Origin: Pacificispira sp040217575
GTDB lineage: Bacteria > Pseudomonadota > Alphaproteobacteria > UBA8366 > Aestuariispiraceae
Assembly (NCBI GenBank): GCA_040217575.1
Contig: JAVJPW010000002.1
Span: 620,001 to 684,000, forward strand
DNA: 64,000 nt
Direction of reading: 5' to 3'
Numbering within the stretch: the first letter of the stretch is position 1; each line of letters begins with the position of its first letter. The position numbers and the translations under genes are program-made. Shown piece by piece: positions 32,658 to 40,740 of this stretch. Below the pieces are notes generated by a model, which saw only the letters and a program-made list of their open reading frames with translations, was not told where the DNA came from and searched no databases.

Positions 32658-34820
32658 TTACTCCGCCGCCTGGGCGGCCGAAGCCTTATCGATCAGGGTC
32701 AGGATTTCTGCGGCCGCGGCGGGAATGTTCGTGCCGGGGCCGTAGATCGCGGATGCGCCCGCGTTCAAAAGGAAATCGTAATCCTGGGGCGGGATGACGC
32801 CGCCGCACACGACCAGGATATCGCCGGCCCCTTCAGCCTTCAGCGCATCCAGCAACTGCGGGACCAGGGTCTTGTGGCCCGCCGCCTGGCTGGATACGCC
32901 GACGACATGAACGTCCGCTTCGATTGCCTGGCGCGCGGCTTCTTCCGGCGTCTGGAACAGGGGCCCGATATCCACGTCAAAGCCGATGTCGGCAAAGGCG
33001 GTGGCAATGACCTTGGCGCCGCGGTCATGGCCGTCCTGGCCCATCTTGACGACCAGCATGCGCGGGCGCCGCCCGTGCCGGTCGATGAACCCGTCAATGT
33101 CCTTCTTTATTGCCATGAAGCCTTCATCCTCCGCATAGGCTGCGCCATAGACGCCGGTGATGGACCGGATCGTCGCGCGATGGCGGGTAAAGGCCTTTTC
33201 CATTGCGTCGGAAATCTCACCCACCGTGGCGCGCGCGCGGGTCGCGTTGACGGCCAGTTCCAAAAGGTTGCCGGATTTTTCAGCCGCCGCTTTCGTAATC
33301 GCGTCCAGGGCCGCGCGACAGGCCGCATCGTCCCGGGTTTCGCGGATTTTCTTCAGGCGCGCGATCTGGCCGTCCCGGACTTTCGCATTGTCGATATCCA
33401 GTACGTCGATCTGGTCCTTTTCCGCCGGCTTGTACTTGTTGACGCCGACGATCGTTTCCTCGCCCCGGTCGATGCGGGCCTGACGGGCGGCGGCCGATTC
33501 TTCGATCTTCATCTTGGGCCAGCCGGTGTCGACGGCCTTTGTCATGCCGCCCATGGCCTCCACCTCGTCGATCAGTTTGCGCGCTTCTTCGATCATCGAA
33601 CCGGTCAGGCTTTCGACATAATAGGACCCGGCCAGCGGATCGACGGTTGACGTAATGTGGGTTTCTTCTTGCAGGATCAGTTGCGTGTTACGCGCGATCC
33701 GGGCGGAAAAGTCGGTTGGCAGGCCCACCGCCTCGTCAAACGCATTGGTGTGCAGCGACTGCGTGCCGCCCAATGCGGCGGCCAGTGCCTCCACCGCCGT
33801 GCGCACGACATTGTTGTACGGGTCCTGTTCCGTCAGCGACCAGCCCGACGTCTGGCAATGGGTCCGCAGCATCAGGGATCGCGGGTCCTTGGGCTGGAAA
33901 TGCTTCTGCATCAGGTCCGCCCACAGGAAGCGCGCGGCGCGCAATTTTGCCACTTCCATGAAGAAATTCATGCCGATGCAGAAGAAGAAGGAAAGCCGCG
34001 GCGCAAACTTGTCGACATCCAACCCCTTGGCCGCGGCGGCGCGAACATATTCCAGACCGTCCGCTAGTGTGAAAGCCAGTTCCTGGGTCAGGGTCGCGCC
34101 CGCTTCCTGCATGTGATAGCCGGAAATCGAAATCGAATTGAACCGCGGCATGTTCTGGGCGGTATATTCGATGATGTCTGCGACGATGCGCATCGACGGT
34201 TCGGGCGGGTAGATATAGGTGTTGCGGACCATGAACTCCTTCAGGATGTCGTTCTGGATGGTCCCCGACAGCTTCTCCAGCGGTACGCCCTGTTCCTCAC
34301 CCGCGACAATGAAGCCCGCCAACACCGGCAGCACCGCACCGTTCATGGTCATGGAAACGGACATTTCCTCAAGCGGGATGCCGTCGAACAGGATCTTCAT
34401 ATCCTCGACACTGTCGATGGCGACGCCGGCCTTGCCGACATCGCCGACAACGCGTGGATGGTCCGAATCATAGCCACGGTGGGTCGCAAGGTCGAAAGCG
34501 ACGGAAAGCCCCTTCTGCCCGGCAGCCAGATTGCGGCGGTAAAAGGCATTGGATTCTTCGGCGGTGGAGAAACCCGCATACTGGCGCACGGTCCAGGGAC
34601 GGCCGACATACATGGACGCCTTCGGTCCACGCGTGAAGGGCGCGAAACCCGGCAGTGTTCCGGTATGGTCGTGCCCCGCCAGATCCTCTTCCGTGTAAAG
34701 CGGCTTGATCGGAATACCTTCCGGCGTCTGCCAGGTCATCTGGTCGGCACTAAGCCCCTTCGATTCCTTTTCCAACAGGGCTTCCCAGTCGGCCAGGGTC
34801 TTTTTGTCGAACGTGCTCAT
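32658..34820 (-). CDS. scpA: Methylmalonyl-CoA mutase (single-chain, B12-dependent)
   Basis: 720-residue adenosylcobalamin enzyme interconverting (R)-methylmalonyl-CoA and succinyl-CoA. The N-terminal TIM-barrel substrate domain spans about 30-560 (YVGRPWTVRQYAGFSTAEES, the CoA channel segment; SISGYHMQEAG). The C-terminal cobalamin domain (about 585-715) carries the DxHxxG base-off motif in GQDGHDRG and the later VGVSSQAAGH and GVIPPQDY segments. Length matches the catalytic large chain, which is sufficient in alphaproteobacteria that lack a small subunit. ATG 34820 begins MSTFDKKTLADWEAL. It heads the hydantoin operon, an unusual location. No meaB or epimerase gene is nearby. Isobutyryl- or ethylmalonyl-CoA mutases are less likely because of size and motif fit. 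Confidence 0.93.
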   Translation of the reverse strand: MSTFDKKTLADWEALLEKESKGLSADQMTWQTPEGIPIKPLYTEEDLAGHDHTGTLPGFAPFTRGPKASMYVGRPWTVRQYAGFSTAEESNAFYRRNLAAGQKGLSVAFDLATHRGYDSDHPRVVGDVGKAGVAIDSVEDMKILFDGIPLEEMSVSMTMNGAVLPVLAGFIVAGEEQGVPLEKLSGTIQNDILKEFMVRNTYIYPPEPSMRIVADIIEYTAQNMPRFNSISISGYHMQEAGATLTQELAFTLADGLEYVRAAAAKGLDVDKFAPRLSFFFCIGMNFFMEVAKLRAARFLWADLMQKHFQPKDPRSLMLRTHCQTSGWSLTEQDPYNNVVRTAVEALAAALGGTQSLHTNAFDEAVGLPTDFSARIARNTQLILQEETHITSTVDPLAGSYYVESLTGSMIEEARKLIDEVEAMGGMTKAVDTGWPKMKIEESAAARQARIDRGEETIVGVNKYKPAEKDQIDVLDIDNAKVRDGQIARLKKIRETRDDAACRAALDAITKAAAEKSGNLLELAVNATRARATVGEISDAMEKAFTRHRATIRSITGVYGAAYAEDEGFMAIKKDIDGFIDRHGRRPRMLVVKMGQDGHDRGAKVIATAFADIGFDVDIGPLFQTPEEAARQAIEADVHVVGVSSQAAGHKTLVPQLLDALKAEGAGDILVVCGGVIPPQDYDFLLNAGASAIYGPGTNIPAAAAEILTLIDKASAAQAAE

Positions 34821-34975
34821 CTGCCGCGTTTCCTCATATCTTGTCCGCTGTCCGGCTTTATACCGTGCGCAGGACGGGACTGTCCAACGCCTGAAATGTC
34901 GCGGGCTTGCTAGGCGCCGCGTAAGCCGATAACAACCGGACCTTCGATTTTGTGGCAAGTGAGGATATGGGGTCC

Positions 34976-35728
34976 ATGGGCGTTGGTTCCATCGGCATCA
35001 TCGGATACGGGCATTTCGGACGGTTCCTGCACCGCATGGCGGAGCGGTTCCTGCCGGACGTATCCGTGCGCGTGCATACAAGAAGCCGCCGCCCGGGGGA
35101 AGAAAGCCATTTCACGACCCTTGAGGCCGCGGTGGACAGCGACATCCTGATCCTGTCGGTGCCGATTTCGGCCTATGAGGATTGGCTCGACCGGATCAAA
35201 CCGCTGATCGACCCCCGAACCATCATCCTGGATGTGGCGACAGTCAAACTGCACACGGGAAATGCGATCCGATCGATCCTTCCCGGTCAGCCCTATGTTT
35301 CTACCCACCCGATGTTCGGTCAGGAAAGTTACAACAAACTGGGTGGGGATGTGACGGGACTGCGCATCGTCGTCACCGAAAGCAATCTGGCGGACGGAAT
35401 ACTGCCGCCGGTTCTGGCGGAACTGCGAAACCTGGGGTTCGAGGTGGTGGAGACCACCGCCGACCAGCACGACCGGGAAATGGCGGAAACGCTGTTCCTG
35501 ACCCATTATGTGGCGCAGGTCATTGCCCAAGGCGGTTTCGAACGCACTGACATCGATACCGTGTCCTTCGGATTCCTGATGGATGCGGTGGATGCGGTGC
35601 GACAGGACACGAAACTGTTCGCCGATGTCTGGCGCTTCAACCCCTATTGCCGGGATGTGGTGAAACGCTTCGATACGTCTGAACGCGCGGTCAAGAACAA
35701 CTACTTGAGCCTGTCGGACGACACCTGA
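34976..35728 (+). CDS. Prephenate/arogenate dehydrogenase family protein (TyrA-like)
   Basis: 250-residue NAD(P)-dependent oxidoreductase. The N-terminal Rossmann fold begins SIGIIGYGHFGRFL (GxGxxG), followed by SDILILSVPI, DVATVKLHTG and STHPMFGQES, the last holding the active-site His of prephenate/arogenate dehydrogenases. The C-terminal helical domain (about 165-250) is shorter than in classical TyrA and there is no ACT or chorismate mutase domain. Start is uncertain: ATG 34976 has GAGG 11 bases upstream and puts the Rossmann strand at the N-terminus, whereas GTG 34952 would add 8 residues. Short stand-alone forms occur in bacteria and plants, often acting on arogenate. Divergent from the mutase operon, convergent with the amidase. 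Confidence 0.78.
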   Translation: MGVGSIGIIGYGHFGRFLHRMAERFLPDVSVRVHTRSRRPGEESHFTTLEAAVDSDILILSVPISAYEDWLDRIKPLIDPRTIILDVATVKLHTGNAIRSILPGQPYVSTHPMFGQESYNKLGGDVTGLRIVVTESNLADGILPPVLAELRNLGFEVVETTADQHDREMAETLFLTHYVAQVIAQGGFERTDIDTVSFGFLMDAVDAVRQDTKLFADVWRFNPYCRDVVKRFDTSERAVKNNYLSLSDDT

Positions 35729-35743
35729 GGCTGGCGCCCGCCC

Positions 35744-37141
35744 TCACACGCTTTGCAGCGTTTCTGGCGCCGGTGTGCTTTCCCGGATTTTAAGGATCGC
35801 TTCGACGGCGCGTGCCGCTTCCAGCACATGGCGGTCCGCGCCGGGCGGCCCCATGAACTGAATGCCGACCGGCAGCCCTTCGGGCGTCATGCCGGCGGGC
35901 ACGGCGGCACCGGGCAGATTCAGAAGGTTCGCGATTTCCACCACGCCCCAGTCGGTAGCGCCGGCATCCGGTGCGTCCGACATGAAGGGCGGCGCGGACG
36001 ATGCAGGCCAGCAGATCAGGTCATATTCCTGGAAGAAGGCGGCCATCTTGTCCCATGCGCGGCCGCGAATTTCTTCCGCCCGTTCGATCTCATATCCCGT
36101 CAGTCGACGCGACTGGCCGATCAGGTCCAGAATATGGTGGTCCAGTTCCAGACCGTGTTCGTCCGCCGCCCACCCGGCATAGTCCGCCGCCGCACGGGCC
36201 CGGAAGACCGGCATCTGCCGCGCGGCAAAGGCGACGCCGGGGTCGGCATCCACGACGGTTGCGCCCGCAAGTTCCAGCGCGCCCGTAACCGACGAAAGGG
36301 CATCCGTCACTGCCGGGGCGATCCTGAAACTTCGGTTCGACAGCGAAAGCGCGATCCGCACCCTTGTCAGGTCGCCGCCCAGCGGTTCGGCGAAGGCGTC
36401 GGCGGCGACCGGCGGTGCCAGCGGGGAACGCGGGTCCGGGCCCGACATGACATGCATGGCAAACCGTAGGTCATCGACTGTCCGCGCCATGGGCCCCGCG
36501 ACATGCAAGGTGTCGAAGGACCGTCCATTTGGGGGGATGACCGGGACGGTGCCGGCGGTCGGCTTCAGCCCGCAGACATTGCACCACGCAGCTGGCAGGC
36601 GGATTGAACCTGCCGCATCGCTGCCGTCCGCCAGGGCGACCAGGTCATAGCCCAGCGCCGCAGCGGACCCGCCTGAACTGCTTCCGGGCGACCGGTTCAG
36701 CGCATAAGGATTGCGGGTGCGCCCATAAAGGGCGTTTTCCGTGTCCGCCGCGAAACAGAATTCGGGAATGTTCGTCTTTGCCACCGGAATCGCGCCCGCG
36801 GCCCGCAATCGCGTGACGTGCAGCGTTTCCATCGCCGGGCGGTTGCCGCGCAGGGCCGCCGCACCATGCGTCGTCAGGAACCCGTCCGCATTGAAACAGT
36901 CCTTCACCGCATAGGGAACGCCGGTCAGGGGGCCAGTGTCTTCGCCCGCATCCAGCCGCCGGTCCAGGGATTCCGCCATTGCCATGGCGCCCGCCAGATC
37001 GATCTGGACCAGCGCGTTTATCCGGCTGTTCAGTCGTTCGATCCGGTCGGCAAAGTCACGCATCACGGCCGCACAGGTCAGGCGCCGGGACCGGATTGCC
37101 GCCACGATCTTTCCCGCCGACATCCGGGTGATTTCCGACAT
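35744..37141 (-). CDS. Amidase signature family amidohydrolase
   Basis: 465-residue Ser-cisSer-Lys hydrolase. Triad: K80 in PYAVKDCF, S155 in SPGSSSGGSAAA and nucleophile S179 in DAAGSIRLPA. The family cleaves linear amides such as aryl or alkyl amides, carbamates or ureido acids. GatA identity is unlikely because no gatB/gatC neighbours exist and the GSDAAGSIRLPAAWCNVCG region is of the general amidase type. Start ATG 37141 (MSEITRMSAGK) is preferred on family form; an ATG at 37171 with AAGG upstream is possible. Divergent from the EutB-like gene by 109 bases, so the two may be co-regulated. Confidence 0.85.
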   Translation of the reverse strand: MSEITRMSAGKIVAAIRSRRLTCAAVMRDFADRIERLNSRINALVQIDLAGAMAMAESLDRRLDAGEDTGPLTGVPYAVKDCFNADGFLTTHGAAALRGNRPAMETLHVTRLRAAGAIPVAKTNIPEFCFAADTENALYGRTRNPYALNRSPGSSSGGSAAALGYDLVALADGSDAAGSIRLPAAWCNVCGLKPTAGTVPVIPPNGRSFDTLHVAGPMARTVDDLRFAMHVMSGPDPRSPLAPPVAADAFAEPLGGDLTRVRIALSLSNRSFRIAPAVTDALSSVTGALELAGATVVDADPGVAFAARQMPVFRARAAADYAGWAADEHGLELDHHILDLIGQSRRLTGYEIERAEEIRGRAWDKMAAFFQEYDLICWPASSAPPFMSDAPDAGATDWGVVEIANLLNLPGAAVPAGMTPEGLPVGIQFMGPPGADRHVLEAARAVEAILKIRESTPAPETLQSV

Positions 37142-37250
37142 GGTCTGCCCTGTTGCCCTGAAAGAGATCATGGGCCTTACCACCGCCGTGCGGTCCCATC
37201 AACGGACTTCTCTTGTCCCGCACGGGCCGCCATGGTTTTGTTCTGGCCTT

Positions 37251-38252
37251 ATGACGGAAAAGACATTCGACCCGAAAGAAATAGAAGCCGCACACAGGCG
37301 GATTGCGCCGCATGTGCTGCGTACCCCGCTGGTGCCCTGTTACCCCCTGTCCGACCGGACCGGCGGTGAAATGCGGTTGAAACTGGAACTCCTTCAGCCG
37401 ACCGGCGCTTTCAAGCTGCGCGGGGCGACGAATGCGATCCTGTCGCTCACCGACGAAGAGCGGTCGCGCGGGGTTGTAACCTGTTCGACCGGCAATCACG
37501 GGCGCGGCGTTGCCTGCGCGGCACAGCGTGTCGGTGCGCGCGCCGTCATATGCATGTCCAAACTGGTGCCCCAGACAAAGATCGACGGGGTGAAACGGTT
37601 CGGCGCCGAGGTGCGCATCATCGGCGACAGCCAGGATGAAGCGGAAGTGGAGGCGTTGAGGCTGACACGCGAGGAAGGGCTGGTCTATCTGTCGCCGTTC
37701 GATCATCGCGACGTCATCGCCGGACAGGGGACAATCGGCCTCGAACTGCTGGAAGACTGGCCGGAAGTCGATACCGTCATCGTGCCGCTGTCGGGCGGGG
37801 GGCTGCTGGGCGGGATCGCGGCGGCCGTAAAGGCCGGGAAGCCGTCGGTGCGGCTGATCGGCGTTACCATGGATCGCGGGCCTGCAATGGTCGAAAGCCT
37901 GGCGGCAGGCGGGCCGGTCGAAGTGGTGGAGGAACCCACCCTGGCGGATTCGCTGGGCGGGGGAATCGGACTTCAGAACGAATATACCTTTGCCCTGATA
38001 CGCGACCTGGTGGATGAGACCGTCCTGGTCAGTGAGGCGGAAATTGCGGAAGCCATGCGATATCTCTACCGGGAACAGCAGATCGTGGCGGAAGGCGGGG
38101 CGTCCGTCGGCGTTGCGGCATTGCTGGCGGGCAAGATCGATTGCAAGGGCCGTAAAACGGCGCTGATCATCAGCGGACGAAATGTGGACATGGATGTGTT
38201 TAACCGCATCGCGGCCGGGGAAAATGTGGACTTGAAGGCGGAAAAAGCCTGA
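37251..38252 (+). CDS. eutB: PLP-dependent dehydratase, EutB/hydroxyaspartate dehydratase type
   Basis: 333-residue fold-type II PLP enzyme of the serine/threonine dehydratase family. K55 in GAFKLRG is the Schiff-base lysine; CSTGNHGRGVA and the glycine loop LSGGGLLGG bind the cofactor phosphate. FDHRDVIAGQGTIGLELLE, SLGGGIGLQNEYTF and SGRNVDMD resemble the hydroxyectoine-utilisation dehydratase EutB and the related beta-hydroxyaspartate dehydratase BhcB. It is followed after 18 bases by an ornithine cyclodeaminase-type gene, the EutB-EutC arrangement. No eutA, eutD or eutE is in the window, so the substrate (hydroxyectoine-derived, hydroxyaspartate or serine/threonine) is open. ATG 37251 has no clear ribosome site. 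Confidence 0.78.
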   Translation: MTEKTFDPKEIEAAHRRIAPHVLRTPLVPCYPLSDRTGGEMRLKLELLQPTGAFKLRGATNAILSLTDEERSRGVVTCSTGNHGRGVACAAQRVGARAVICMSKLVPQTKIDGVKRFGAEVRIIGDSQDEAEVEALRLTREEGLVYLSPFDHRDVIAGQGTIGLELLEDWPEVDTVIVPLSGGGLLGGIAAAVKAGKPSVRLIGVTMDRGPAMVESLAAGGPVEVVEEPTLADSLGGGIGLQNEYTFALIRDLVDETVLVSEAEIAEAMRYLYREQQIVAEGGASVGVAALLAGKIDCKGRKTALIISGRNVDMDVFNRIAAGENVDLKAEKA

Positions 38253-38270
38253 GTGAAACGGGAGCAGAGT

Positions 38271-39263
38271 ATGCCGGAAATTCTGGTGCTGAATGAAAAG
38301 GAACTGCGCGATGCGGTTCGCCTGGACATGGAAACGGTCGACCTGATCGCGGATGCATTCGCCGCATTGTCCAGCGGCGCGGTCGTTATGCCGCCGATCC
38401 TGCGCATGGACATGGATGACCGGAACGGGGAAGTCGATGTCAAAACCGCCTACATGCCGGGGCTGGAGGGTTTCGCAATCAAGGTAAGTCCGGGTTTCTT
38501 CGACAATCCGAAGAAGGGGCTGTCCACCACCAGTGGCCTGATGGTCCTGCATGACAGTGAAACCGGTTTTGTGAAGGCGGTTTTATTGGACAATGGCTAT
38601 CTGACCGACATCCGAACGGCAGCGGCCGGCGCGGTTGCGGCCCGCGCCCTGTCGCGGGAGGATTCGAAGTCTGCCGCCATTATAGGAACAGGCATGCAGG
38701 CGCGCCTTCAGGCACAGGCACTGTCCATGGTCCGCCCGATAGAAGCGTTCGCGGTCTGGGGCCGCGACGCGGAAAAGGCAAAGGCCTGCGCGGACGATGT
38801 CGCACGTCTGACCTCCGTCGAAACCACCGTTTCCGAAAGCATCGCCGGCGCCATTCGCGGGGCCGATGTGGTGGTGACGACAACGCCCAGCCGTAAGCCG
38901 CTGATCACGGCGGAAATGCTGCACCCGGGCCTGCATATTACCGCTATGGGGTCGGATTCTGAGCACAAGAATGAAATCGCGCCGGGCGCGCTTGCGGAAG
39001 CGGACCTGTTTGTTTGCGACCGGCACCAGCAGTCGGCACACCTGGGTGAATTGCACCATGCGGTCGGGGCGGGCGCCGTGCCCGAAGACATGCCGGTTGT
39101 GGAATTGGGCAGCATTGTGTCCGGTAACCACCCCGGTCGGACGGGCGCCGACCAGATAACGCTGTGCGATCTGACCGGCACCGGGGTTCAGGACACGGCA
39201 ATCGCAACACGCGCCCATGCCGTTGCTGTGGCGCGCGGCGCGGGGACTAAGGTCACCAACTGA
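38271..39263 (+). CDS. eutC: Ornithine cyclodeaminase/mu-crystallin family protein, EutC-like
   Basis: 330-residue NAD(P)-binding protein. The N-terminal domain supplies substrate residues (PILRMDMDDRNGEVDVK, and KVSPGFFDNPKKGLSTTSG). The Rossmann domain begins AAIIGTGMQARLQAQAL. Family members act as ornithine cyclodeaminase, alanine dehydrogenase, ketimine reductase or iminosuccinate reductase (BhcD). Beside an EutB-like dehydratase it is most like EutC of hydroxyectoine use. ATG 38271 is favoured over GTG 38253 because GGGAG sits 8-10 bases upstream. In a two-step reading, the dehydratase makes an imine or enamine and this protein reduces or deaminates it; inferred. Confidence 0.8.
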   Translation: MPEILVLNEKELRDAVRLDMETVDLIADAFAALSSGAVVMPPILRMDMDDRNGEVDVKTAYMPGLEGFAIKVSPGFFDNPKKGLSTTSGLMVLHDSETGFVKAVLLDNGYLTDIRTAAAGAVAARALSREDSKSAAIIGTGMQARLQAQALSMVRPIEAFAVWGRDAEKAKACADDVARLTSVETTVSESIAGAIRGADVVVTTTPSRKPLITAEMLHPGLHITAMGSDSEHKNEIAPGALAEADLFVCDRHQQSAHLGELHHAVGAGAVPEDMPVVELGSIVSGNHPGRTGADQITLCDLTGTGVQDTAIATRAHAVAVARGAGTKVTN

Positions 39264-39304
39264 AATTCGGCAACAGTGCCATTCAATTCACACCAATCTA
39301 TGGA

Positions 39305-39377
39305 CATCGCGATAATTAACACTTATATTTAGGGGAATAGATAATTAACACAAAAAAATGTGTGAATTATCGCGATG
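39305..39377. promoter_or_regulatory. Triple-repeat operator region upstream of sulfite reduction operon
   Basis: GATAATTAACAC occurs twice on the plus strand (39311-39322 and 39340-39351), and a third near-copy GATAATTCACAC lies on the minus strand (39360-39371). The outer copies belong to an inverted repeat, CATCGCGATAATTAACAC (39305-39322) against 39360-39377, with 17 of 18 bases paired. The region is strikingly AT-rich and ends 25 bases before the siroheme synthase-like gene. This looks like multiple binding sites for one regulator controlling the cys operon; the regulator is unknown. Confidence 0.65.
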
Positions 39378-39402
39378 CGACTGAGCTTGGTGCGAGACGG
39401 AA

Positions 39403-40389
39403 ATGGACGTATTCCCGGCCTTTTGGCGGTTGGACGGCAGACGGGTCCTGGTGATCGGCGGCGGCGACGCGGCCGTCCGTAAATTGCGCCTGGTTGCGCG
39501 TACCCCCGCTGATATCACGGTTTTCGATCCGTCCCCGTCTGATGAGGTGTGGGAGTTCGCAGCGAACGGGCGTATCCGGCTTGAAGAACGAACCATCACC
39601 GCAGGTGACATTGACGGTTTCGTTTCGTTCGCGATTGTCGCGACGGACGACGATCATATGGCGCAGTCGGCGCTGGATGTCCTGAATGCAGCCCGTGTCC
39701 CGGCAAATGCCGTGGACCGCACGGAACAGTGCGATTTTCTGATCCCGTCTATTGTCGACCGGAACCCGGTGGTGATTGGGATTGCCAGCAATGGGACCGC
39801 ACCGGTTCTGGCGAAAAACATAAGAAGCTGGATAGAAGCGATACTTCCCGCGCGCATCGGCAATCTGGCGCGTTTCGCGGGACGGTTTCGCGCGGCCGTC
39901 GGGTCGGTCATCACCGATGGGAAGGCCCGAAAGGCATTTTGGGAATCCTTTTTCGACGGACCCATTGCCGACAAGGTGCTGGCGGGCGACGACCTGGGGG
40001 CCGGTGACGATATGATCGCCGCCATCAATCGAGGCAGTTCGGCGCGGCGCCCGGCGGGGGCAGTCAACATTGTCGAACTGGACCCGACCCAGGGTGATCT
40101 TATTAGCCTGCGGGCGGTCCGTCTGCTTCAGGGCGCCGATCTGATCCTTTATCGGGGTCACTTCCTGGCGCCGGTTGGGGAGCTTTTCCGTCGTGATGCG
40201 GACCGGGTGGAAATCACCCGGATGGACGATGCCCTGCGTCGGGCGCAGACGGCGGCACGGGATGGATTGCGCACCGTTATCGTGATGAATCCGGGGGAAG
40301 CGCCCCCTTCCAGCCTTCAATCTGCAGATATTCAAGTGGTCCGTCACGGTCCGGTTGCCGCCGAATTGCGCGCGGCCGCCAACGCCTGA
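39403..40389 (+). CDS. cysG: Siroheme synthase N-terminal domain (precorrin-2 dehydrogenase/ferrochelatase) with truncated SUMT-like tail
   Basis: 328-residue protein. Residues 1-about 215 match the CysG/Met8 module that oxidises precorrin-2 with NAD and inserts iron to form siroheme: FWRLDGRRVLVIGGGDAAVRK, VATDDD, ANAVDRTEQCDFLIPS and FWESFFDGP. Residues about 220-328 resemble only the start of the SAM:uroporphyrinogen III methyltransferase domain (DLISLRAVRLLQGADLILY), but the SAM-binding GAGPGDP is replaced by ELDPTQG and the chain stops after about 110 residues. It should therefore not methylate uroporphyrinogen. It opens the sulfite reductase operon; siroheme is that enzyme's cofactor. 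Confidence 0.82.
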   Translation: MDVFPAFWRLDGRRVLVIGGGDAAVRKLRLVARTPADITVFDPSPSDEVWEFAANGRIRLEERTITAGDIDGFVSFAIVATDDDHMAQSALDVLNAARVPANAVDRTEQCDFLIPSIVDRNPVVIGIASNGTAPVLAKNIRSWIEAILPARIGNLARFAGRFRAAVGSVITDGKARKAFWESFFDGPIADKVLAGDDLGAGDDMIAAINRGSSARRPAGAVNIVELDPTQGDLISLRAVRLLQGADLILYRGHFLAPVGELFRRDADRVEITRMDDALRRAQTAARDGLRTVIVMNPGEAPPSSLQSADIQVVRHGPVAAELRAAANA

Positions 40390-40416
40390 TTGATCAAGGT
40401 AAGGGAGTTTTCGAAG

Positions 40417-40737
40417 ATGAAACTTAAGGCGCTGAAAGGCAACCGATTGACAGACGGCGAAGCGGTCTGGCTGACCCGCGCCGACGACTGGAGCCCCAAT
40501 GTAGCGGCGGCCCGCGTCGAAAAGGATGAGGCAGGCCACAACGCGCTGGAGGAGGCCGGTGTACGCGACACCGACCGGGGCGTCGTGGTCGATGCGGAAT
40601 TGATAGACGTACACTACGAAGACGGCGCACCGGTTCCATCAAAACTTAAGGAACGGATTCGCGCGCTGGGCCCGACCGTTCGTCTGGATCTGGGGAAGCA
40701 GGCCCAGACCACGTCCAAGTTGGAAAGGGTTGCGTAA
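40417..40737 (+). CDS. DUF2849 family protein
   Basis: 106-residue protein of the DUF2849 family, found in alphaproteobacteria between siroheme synthase and sulfite reductase genes. The N-terminus KLKALKGNRLTDGEAVWLT is characteristic, and the rest is a helical segment with no catalytic motif. ATG 40417 is chosen over TTG 40390 because GGGAG lies 10 bases upstream. It ends 3 bases before cysI, so it is co-translated with it. Its function is unknown; an accessory role in sulfite reduction is inferred from conserved gene order. Confidence 0.82.
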   Translation: MKLKALKGNRLTDGEAVWLTRADDWSPNVAAARVEKDEAGHNALEEAGVRDTDRGVVVDAELIDVHYEDGAPVPSKLKERIRALGPTVRLDLGKQAQTTSKLERVA

Positions 40738-40740
40738 GCC

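Noticed and set aside
37251..39263. Beta-hydroxyaspartate cycle (bhcABCD)
   Set aside because: Only BhcB- and BhcD-like genes are present and adjacent; the aminotransferase and aldolase genes that normally accompany them are not in the window.
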